Origin: an uncultured Candidatus Saccharibacteria bacterium
GTDB taxonomy: Bacteria; Patescibacteriota; Saccharimonadia; Saccharimonadales; Saccharimonadaceae
DNA length: 15,114 nucleotides
NCBI GenBank assembly: GCA_916049555.1
Contig: CAJZIB010000013.1
Location: 1-15,114 of the forward strand
Direction of reading: 5' to 3'
The notes below the pieces were generated by a model, which saw only the letters and a list, made by a program, of their open reading frames with translations, ran no database searches and had not been told where the DNA came from. Positions 8,481 through 12,395 of this stretch are shown here, in pieces. Position 1 is the stretch's first letter. Each line of letters opens with the position of its first letter. A program made the translations under genes and the position numbers.

Positions 8481-8906
8481 CTAATATTTTTGACGCTCAC
8501 GATCCAAGTCGCGATGTTTAATGTTAATTCTCTTGTCATATTTTTTCTTACCAGAGGCTAGTGCGATTTCTAATTTAATATGACGAGAACCACCGAAAAG
8601 CTTGGTTGGGACAATAGTGTTGCCTAGTATTTTGGATTTTTGCATTGAAATGATCTGCTTTTTGGTGGCAAGCAACTTGATATTTCTAGCGGTCTCAGCG
8701 CCGAGAGTCAGGTTATTTAGCCAGAGCTCGCCATCTTTTAAGGTGATAAAAGAGCCTTTGAGCTGTACGTGATGATCGCGAATTAGGCGGACTTCTGGGC
8801 CAGAGAGCACCATACCACAAATTATTTTGTCGCCAAGATTATAGTCAAAACTAGCGCGACGGTTGACGGCAACTTGACTAACTGGTTTTTTCTTGGCTTT
8901 ATTCAT
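8481..8906 (-). CDS. smpB: SsrA-binding protein SmpB
   Basis: This 141-residue protein matches SmpB, which binds tmRNA and delivers it to stalled ribosomes for trans-translation. The N-terminal NRRASFDYNL (14-23), the GPEVRLIRDHHVQLKGSF block (36-53), the GELWLNN strand (59-65), the LASGKKKYDKR block (114-124) and the basic tail IKHRDLDRERQKY are all recognisable. The loop after LNNLTL is about nine residues shorter than in E. coli SmpB, and the C-terminal tail is also slightly short. The ATG at 8906 is chosen over an upstream in-frame start at 8990 because homology begins just after it and an extended -10 box lies six bases before it; the longer form would also overlap the divergent gene. 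It is the first gene of the minus-strand run. Confidence 0.92.
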   Translation of the reverse strand: MNKAKKKPVSQVAVNRRASFDYNLGDKIICGMVLSGPEVRLIRDHHVQLKGSFITLKDGELWLNNLTLGAETARNIKLLATKKQIISMQKSKILGNTIVPTKLFGGSRHIKLEIALASGKKKYDKRINIKHRDLDRERQKY

Positions 8907-8921
8907 ATTGCTATTATAGCA
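8907..8921 (-). promoter_or_regulatory. smpB promoter, extended -10, leaderless type
   Basis: The minus strand reads TGC-TATAAT (TATAAT at 8913-8918) followed by exactly six bases and the smpB ATG. No convincing -35 box is seen at 16-18 bp, as is common for extended -10 promoters. The predicted transcription start is the first base of the ATG and there is no Shine-Dalgarno sequence. Confidence 0.65.
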
Positions 8922-8949
8922 GAAGTCATAGCCTGGATATTTGTGAATT

Positions 8950-8964
8950 TGATATAATAGAGAT
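8950..8964 (+). promoter_or_regulatory. Promoter of the divergent glycosyltransferase, leaderless type
   Basis: The plus strand reads TGA-TATAAT (TATAAT at 8953-8958), then six bases, then the ATG at 8965. There is no recognisable -35 and no Shine-Dalgarno sequence. The two divergent -10 boxes (8913-8918 and 8953-8958) are only 34 bp apart, so the smpB and glycosyltransferase promoters are back to back and may compete for polymerase. Confidence 0.65.
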
Positions 8965-10254
8965 ATGAGAATCGCGATTGCGTCGGACATTTATTACCCA
9001 ATGACAAATGGAGTAGCTGTTTTTGCGCGAAATTTGGCGCGCGGGCTTGCACAGGCGGGACATGAAGTTATGGTGATTTCACCAAGCTTTAATGGTAAAT
9101 TTCATATTGATACTGATGAAGAGACGGGGATAAAAACCGCATATTTAACGTCTCTGCGTTTTCCCTTTTATCCTGACCAAATTAATGAAGTACCTGAGAA
9201 GAAAGATTTTTTGGGTATTCCGATGCCGCGCTTGACTTATCGTTATGGAATTTGGTGGTCAGTGAATCCATACGCGGAGATTAAAAAGGTTTTGAGTGAA
9301 TTCAAGCCGGATGTAATTCATTTGCAGACCGCCGAGACGATTGCGCTTGCGGTAATGCGTTACGTGAAGAAGTATAACGTGCCACTAGTTTCAACTGGAC
9401 ATGCTTATCCAGACAATATCACGGATCAGTTGGCGATTTTGAAGCCGAAATTGATTAAAAAAGCTTCTAATGCGATGATTCGAGCATATATGGCGAGTTT
9501 TTTGAAGCATTCTGAGTATGCGACTATGCCAACGGAAATGGCGATTGGTGATCTGATTCCTAAAAATCGTAAACATTTTAAGGTGACGGTTGAAGCTTTA
9601 TCGAATGGGATTGATCTAAGCGAGTTTTATCCAAAACGACCGAATATTGAGGTGCTGAAGAAATATAATTTGGACAATAAAAGTCAGAAAATTTTATATA
9701 TTGGGCGAGTTGATCCAGAAAAAAGCATTGATCTTGTGCTGAAGGCTTTTAAGGAGCTATTAGGCTTGTCAGATGTGCCAGCAAAGAAATTGGAGCTAGT
9801 GATTGTGGGGGACGGGATCGATTTGGCGAACTTAAAAGTGTTGGCAAACGAGCTTGGGATTGAAAAACAGACGAAGTTTCTTGGGCGAGTAATGCCGCCT
9901 GAGCTAATCGAAATTTACCGAACTGGTAAAATGTTTGTGACGGCATCAGAGACGGAGACTCAGGGCATTGTTTTGATTGAGGCTGCGGCGGTGGGATTAC
10001 CTTTGGTTGCAGTTGACGCTGGGGCAGTTTCAGAGTTATGTCAGGACGGGAAAAATGGTGAACTTTGCCAACCAAGAGATGTGGATGGAATCGCGCGGGC
10101 GATGGCGAAAATTCTATTAGATACTGAGTTGGCAAAAAATTATAAGTTGGGTTCGATTGAGATTGCTAAGCGACATGATCTAAAGCGAACGATTGCTAGA
10201 TTTGAAGAGATTTATGAGCAGGCAATAATTTTAAAAAATAGTGAAGAATCTTAA
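8965..10254 (+). CDS. GT4-family glycosyltransferase, probable glycolipid synthase
   Basis: This 429-residue GT-B glycosyltransferase is of family 4. MRIAIASDIYYPMTNGVAVF (1-20) carries the acceptor-side Gly loop, ALSNGIDLSEFYP (211-223) the linker, ILYIGRVDPEKSID (243-256) the start of the donor domain, VIVGDGID (279-286) its second strand, and SETETQGIVLIEAAAVGLP (328-346) the donor-site helix with an intact E331-x7-E339 pair. The ETQG-IEA arrangement resembles diacylglycerol alpha-glucosyltransferases that make membrane glycolipids; assignment to that reaction is inference. No signal peptide is visible, and action at the inner membrane face is expected. It is divergent from smpB and is followed 59 bp later by the dihydrouridine synthase on the same strand. 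Confidence 0.85.
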   Translation: MRIAIASDIYYPMTNGVAVFARNLARGLAQAGHEVMVISPSFNGKFHIDTDEETGIKTAYLTSLRFPFYPDQINEVPEKKDFLGIPMPRLTYRYGIWWSVNPYAEIKKVLSEFKPDVIHLQTAETIALAVMRYVKKYNVPLVSTGHAYPDNITDQLAILKPKLIKKASNAMIRAYMASFLKHSEYATMPTEMAIGDLIPKNRKHFKVTVEALSNGIDLSEFYPKRPNIEVLKKYNLDNKSQKILYIGRVDPEKSIDLVLKAFKELLGLSDVPAKKLELVIVGDGIDLANLKVLANELGIEKQTKFLGRVMPPELIEIYRTGKMFVTASETETQGIVLIEAAAVGLPLVAVDAGAVSELCQDGKNGELCQPRDVDGIARAMAKILLDTELAKNYKLGSIEIAKRHDLKRTIARFEEIYEQAIILKNSEES

Positions 10255-10313
10255 GTTTGGGTTCTGGTGGTGGGAGAAATTTTGTAAAAAGATTAGAAAG
10301 AAGAGAGATTGAG

Positions 10314-11306
10314 ATGAATATTTGGCAGAGTCTACCAAAAGGATTTACAGTTTTAGCCCCGATGGAGGGGGTGACGGATGTAGTATTTCGTCAGGTGATT
10401 AACCGCGCTGGTAGACCAGATTTATTTTATACAGAATTTACGAATGTTACTTCTTTTGCGTCTGAAAAAGGCCGACATGATGCCTTGGAGCGCCTGTCAG
10501 TTTGTGCGACGGATGTACCAATTATTGCTCAGATTTGGGGAAGAAATCCTGAACATTTTGCAATTCTTGCGGCAGAGCTTGAAGAACTTGGTTTTCAGGG
10601 GCTTGATATTAATATGGGTTGCCCGGATCGTCACGTCAATAAGGCTGGAGGTGGGGCGGCGATGATTCGTACGCCAGAATTGGCGGTCGCCTGTATTCAA
10701 GAAGCGAAGAAGATGACGAAATTGCCAGTGTCGGTGAAGACAAGGCTTGGTTTTACATATGTAGACGAATTTCGCGATTGGCTGCCTTTAGTTTTGGCGC
10801 AAGATGTAGCAAATCTAACGATTCATTTAAGAACTCGTAAAGAAATGTCAAAAGTGCCAGCACATTTTGAGTTGATTCCTGAGATTCTGAAGATTCGTGA
10901 TAATGTAGCACCAGGAACAAAATTGACAATTAATGGCGATATTCAGGATTTAAATCAGGTGAAGGAGTTGAGTTTGCAATATCCTGAGGTGGATGGATTT
11001 ATGATCGGTCGTGGAGTTTTTGTGAATCCATTTTGTTTTACTGGACGAGTGCAGGAGGCGCGAGGCGGGGATGTCTCTGTGCGGGAGTTAATGGAATTAT
11101 TTAAGTTTCACCTAGATCGATACGACGAAAGGAGCGAGGATTTATTATCGCAAGGATCTCGCTATACCTATGAACCATTAAAAAGAATGTTTAAGTTATA
11201 TGTGAATTCTTTTGGTGGCGCTTCGGATCTACGAGTAAAACTGATGGATTGTAAAAATACTGGCGAATTGCGTACAGTGATCGATGAGTTTTTGGAAACG
11301 ATTTAG
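10314..11306 (+). CDS. dus: tRNA-dihydrouridine synthase
   Basis: This 330-residue flavoenzyme of the Dus family reduces uridines in the tRNA D-loop using FMN and NADPH. Counted from the ATG at 10314, the visible motifs are APMEGVTD (FMN site), FYTEFTN, DINMGCPD with the conserved catalytic Cys, the VNKAGGGAAMI segment, VSVKTRLG, HLRTR, the phosphate-binding NGDI, and MIGRG. A TTG at 10257 would add 19 residues, but family members start close to the LAPM motif and that extension is unlike them, so the ATG is preferred; its ribosome-binding site is only a loose purine run (AAGAGAG). The subfamily (A, B or C) cannot be assigned with confidence. It probably shares a transcript with the preceding glycosyltransferase and ends at a clear terminator at 11353-11375. 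Confidence 0.92.
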   Translation: MNIWQSLPKGFTVLAPMEGVTDVVFRQVINRAGRPDLFYTEFTNVTSFASEKGRHDALERLSVCATDVPIIAQIWGRNPEHFAILAAELEELGFQGLDINMGCPDRHVNKAGGGAAMIRTPELAVACIQEAKKMTKLPVSVKTRLGFTYVDEFRDWLPLVLAQDVANLTIHLRTRKEMSKVPAHFELIPEILKIRDNVAPGTKLTINGDIQDLNQVKELSLQYPEVDGFMIGRGVFVNPFCFTGRVQEARGGDVSVRELMELFKFHLDRYDERSEDLLSQGSRYTYEPLKRMFKLYVNSFGGASDLRVKLMDCKNTGELRTVIDEFLETI

Positions 11307-11352
11307 TATATTTTGAATGATTCCCTTACGGTAATGTAAAGAATAAAATCAA

Positions 11353-11375
11353 AAAAGAGACCTGAGGTCTCTTTT
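11353..11375. terminator. Bidirectional intrinsic terminator
   Basis: A perfect 10-bp stem (AAAAGAGACC and GGTCTCTTTT) with a TGA loop lies between the convergent dus and 84-codon genes. T-runs on the plus side and A-runs on the other mean it can end transcripts in both directions. It is 46 bp after the dus stop and 5 bp after the stop of the small gene. Confidence 0.9.
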
Positions 11376-11380
11376 AGGAC

Positions 11381-11635
11381 TTATGCAAGACGGAGGTGCC
11401 AAGAGAGATCTGTGGCATTGAACGACAATTGATAATTGTTGCGTCCTGCAATAACGTCGAAGATGTGGATGGCGGTGTTGCCAATGAAGCGAATATGGGT
11501 TTGAAGAAGTTCTGAAACCTCAAATTCCTCACCACTACGGGTCTTAAAGTTGAGAGGCTGACAAGGGGTCATTTCATACCCGAAGAGAGCCATGACTTCG
11601 ACGCGTTCCTGATTATTGTTAATATTATTTTTCAT
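11381..11635 (-). CDS. Hypothetical 84-residue protein behind a structured leader
   Basis: I do not recognise this protein. It is small, soluble and has one Cys, with a polar Asn/Lys-rich start (MKNNINNNQERVEV) and a second half of alternating hydrophobic residues (HIRFIGNTAIHIFDV, then YQLSFNATDLSWHLRLA), suggesting beta strands. There is no signal peptide or membrane segment. It is judged a real gene because it has a strong AAAGGAG Shine-Dalgarno (11642-11648) six bases before the ATG, a good -10 box, and a terminator directly after its stop. An internal ATG at residue 15 (MALFGYEM) is possible but lacks a better ribosome site. The 134-nt leader can fold so that the Shine-Dalgarno is either free or covered, so its translation is probably controlled by a signal or by temperature. 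The neighbours give no functional hint. Confidence 0.7.
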   Translation of the reverse strand: MKNNINNNQERVEVMALFGYEMTPCQPLNFKTRSGEEFEVSELLQTHIRFIGNTAIHIFDVIAGRNNYQLSFNATDLSWHLRLA

Positions 11636-11769
11636 AAGTAACTCCTTTAAAACTATTTTTGGGAGTCATTTATGCGAGCCTGATTTATTGGCTCCTGGCT
11701 AAAAGTATAAATGACGATACTTAAAGCTTTTGAATTTTCTCATTGCCAGGGACCGAAGTATGGCAAGAT
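11636..11769 (-). promoter_or_regulatory. Candidate riboswitch-like 5' leader of the 84-codon gene
   Basis: The leader, about 134 nt on the minus strand, holds several perfect complementarities. One hairpin pairs 11743-11748 with 11761-11766 (TTGCCA and TGGCAA). A perfect 8-bp helix pairs 11708-11715 with 11665-11672 (GTCATTTA and TAAATGAC) and encloses a GAGCC/GGCTC hairpin (11690-11694 with 11676-11680). A sequestering helix pairs 11662-11668 with 11639-11645 (TGACTCC and GGAGTTA, one G-U) and covers the Shine-Dalgarno. The 8-bp helix and the sequestering helix share 11665-11668, so they exclude one another. A possible long-range pairing (CCTGGC at 11745-11750 with GCCAGG at 11694-11699) competes with both the first hairpin and the GAGCC hairpin. 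It does not match any riboswitch class I know. Confidence 0.55.
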
Positions 11770-11775
11770 AGTTAT

Positions 11776-11804
11776 ATTATAATGCAAGTGTTTAAAATAG
11801 CAAA
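11776..11804 (-). promoter_or_regulatory. Promoter of the 84-codon gene
   Basis: A perfect TATAAT (11776-11781) on the minus strand has a weak -35 (TTTGCT at 17 bp, or TTGCTA at 16 bp with 4 of 6 matches). The predicted start near 11769 gives a 5' leader of about 134 nt. The -35 abuts the T-tract of the terminator of the upstream small gene. Confidence 0.55.
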
Positions 11805-11806
11805 AT

Positions 11807-11838
11807 AAAAAAAGTGGGGAGTCTGGTTAGGACTCCCC
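11807..11838 (-). terminator. Intrinsic terminator of the 60-codon gene transcript
   Basis: The minus-strand RNA has an 8-bp GC-rich stem (GGGGAGTC and GACTCCCC, 11831-11838 with 11816-11823) with a 7-base loop, followed two bases later by seven Ts (11807-11813). It ends the transcript of the upstream small gene and insulates the next promoter. Confidence 0.9.
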
Positions 11839-11866
11839 GGTGTTGAGGCTACTGGAAAATGGAAGC

Positions 11867-11919
11867 TCACTGGTGTGAGAAAACAACAAAGGGGAAAACT
11901 TTGGAAGTTTAGCCAGTGA
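11867..11919 (-). other. Structured 3' untranslated region
   Basis: Between the stop of the 60-codon gene and its terminator lie about 92 non-coding bases. A perfect 7-bp helix (TCACTGG with CCAGTGA, 11913-11919 with 11867-11873) encloses a second perfect 6-bp hairpin (AAACTT with AAGTTT, 11905-11910 with 11896-11901). This is more pairing than a plain spacer needs, so it may be a functional 3' RNA element; this is inference. Confidence 0.35.
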
Positions 11920-11930
11920 TAACCTTGTCT

Positions 11931-12113
11931 TTACCAGTTCGAACGGTGCCAACCCTGGTCTTCGGCGCTCTTGATAATCATATCCTTTTCTTCCGGACTT
12001 ACGTCCGGAAAACGCTCAGGATGGTTAACGAGTGCGTCTGCCATGGTCTGATAGCTATCATAGACACTGTCGTAACTGTTTTTAGTAACACAGTCTGTGA
12101 AGACATGTCTCAT
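11931..12113 (-). CDS. Hypothetical 60-residue protein behind a repeat-containing leader
   Basis: I do not recognise this protein. It starts MRHVFTDCVTKN and ends with an acidic, Pro-containing, probably helical region (HPERFPDVSPEEKDM, then IIKSAEDQGWHRSNW). No signal peptide or membrane segment is visible. The ATG at 12113 is chosen because AAAGGGGGTGA (12119-12129) lies five bases upstream; a GTG at 12122 lies inside that ribosome site and is rejected as the start. The gene has its own promoter, a 248-nt leader with two upstream mini-ORFs, and an intrinsic terminator, so it forms a single-gene transcript. Codons for FPDVSPE also form a perfect 8-bp hairpin with a GUAA loop (11991-12010). 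The protein reads like real coding sequence, but a dual or purely RNA role cannot be excluded. Confidence 0.6.
   Translation of the reverse strand: MRHVFTDCVTKNSYDSVYDSYQTMADALVNHPERFPDVSPEEKDMIIKSAEDQGWHRSNW
11991..12010 (-). other. Perfect hairpin with GNRA loop inside the small gene
   Basis: The minus-strand RNA reads UUCCGGAC, GUAA, GUCCGGAA: an 8-bp perfect stem closed by a GNRA-type tetraloop, in the coding region of the 60-codon gene. No T-tract follows, so it is not a terminator. It could pause ribosomes, stabilise the mRNA or serve as a protein-binding site. Confidence 0.5.
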
Positions 12114-12245
12114 ACAATTCACCCCCTTTCTGTATGAAATTTTTTGCTTCTCTAGCTGTTCTAACTGTCATTGAAGACCTGTCTCATACAATTCACCCCC
12201 TTTCTGTATGAAATTTTTTGCTTCTCTAGCTGTTCTAGCTGTTTA
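12098..12245 (-). repeat. Two-copy 74-bp tandem repeat with start sites
   Basis: Copies lie at 12098-12171 and 12172-12245. The first 71 bases agree with two mismatches and the last three differ. Each copy carries, on the minus strand, a ribosome site AAAGGGGGTGA, an ATG, and codons for MR(H/Q)VF. The downstream copy opens the 60-codon gene and the upstream copy opens an 8-codon mini-ORF. Within the upstream copy, on the minus strand, the 9-mer AACAGCTAG is itself repeated twice in tandem. Confidence 0.9.
12161..12187 (-). CDS. 8-codon leader ORF (MRQVFNDS)
   Basis: This mini-ORF encodes MRQVFNDS and stops at TAG. It has the same ribosome site (12193-12203) and spacing as the 60-codon gene, whose protein begins MRHVFTDC. 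It ends 47 nt before the next ATG. It arose from the 74-bp duplication and may act as an upstream ORF that sets translation of the main gene, or may be an inert relic. Confidence 0.35.
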   Translation of the reverse strand: MRQVFNDS

Positions 12246-12249
12246 GCCT

Positions 12250-12261
12250 CTAAAAGTGCAT
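12250..12261 (-). CDS. 3-codon leader ORF (MHF)
   Basis: AAAGGGGTGA (12267-12276) precedes an ATG by five bases, giving MHF and a TAG stop. This ATG is exactly 74 nt upstream of the next mini-ORF ATG, matching the repeat period, although the surrounding sequence is largely diverged. It may be a decayed third repeat copy. Whether it is translated is unknown. Confidence 0.25.
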   Translation of the reverse strand: MHF

Positions 12262-12281
12262 CGGACTCACCCCTTTCTAAT

Positions 12282-12360
12282 ATACCGACGGTATGATTTT
12301 CAGACGTTTATGGGTAAATATAAACGCTTGGCAGCAGTTATCTATGTTCCCAAACGTCTG
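12282..12360 (-). promoter_or_regulatory. Structured distal leader with competing helices
   Basis: This element begins at the predicted transcription start of the 60-codon gene. CAGACGTTTGGG (12349-12360) pairs with CCC-AT-AAACGTCTG (12301-12314), a 12-bp helix with a 2-nt bulge that closes 34 nt. The same 3' strand can instead pair with a nearer CGTTTAT (12320-12326 with 12305-12311), a 7-bp hairpin with an 8-nt loop, so the two states exclude one another. A small hairpin ATACC/GGTAT with a 3-nt loop (12282-12294) follows. It looks like a switch or attenuator, and I cannot match it to a known class. Confidence 0.45.
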
Positions 12361-12367
12361 TGACACT

Positions 12368-12395
12368 ATAATAACATAAATATATACTATGTCAA
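12368..12395 (-). promoter_or_regulatory. Strong consensus promoter of the 60-codon gene
   Basis: The minus strand has a perfect -35 TTGACA (12390-12395), a 16-bp spacer and a -10 TATTAT (12368-12373) preceded by TGT as an extended -10. This is the best consensus promoter in the window. The -35 directly abuts the stop codon of the helicase gene. Transcription should start near 12361, leaving a 248-nt leader. Confidence 0.8.

Noticed and set aside
8907..8990. A longer SmpB starting at 8990 (28 extra residues)
   Set aside because: The extension is not SmpB-like, spans the -10 box and overlaps the divergent glycosyltransferase start.
10257..10313. TTG start for the dihydrouridine synthase
   Set aside because: It adds 19 Gly/Arg/Glu-rich residues not expected before the LAPM motif; the ATG at 10314 fits family length.
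10255..10313. Possible promoter or leader RNA before dus
   Set aside because: No -10/-35 pair or stable hairpin is visible in these 59 G/A-rich bases.
11934..11950. GTTCGAAC, like a tRNA T-loop
   Set aside because: The flanking bases do not form a T-arm or acceptor stem, and the sequence is the coding end of the 60-codon gene.
12114..12122. GTG start at 12122 for the 60-codon gene
   Set aside because: The GTG lies inside the AAAGGGGGTGA ribosome site, which is correctly spaced for the ATG at 12113.
12098..12245. CRISPR-like repeat
   Set aside because: It has only two clear copies, directly abutting, with no spacers; a tandem duplication explains it.
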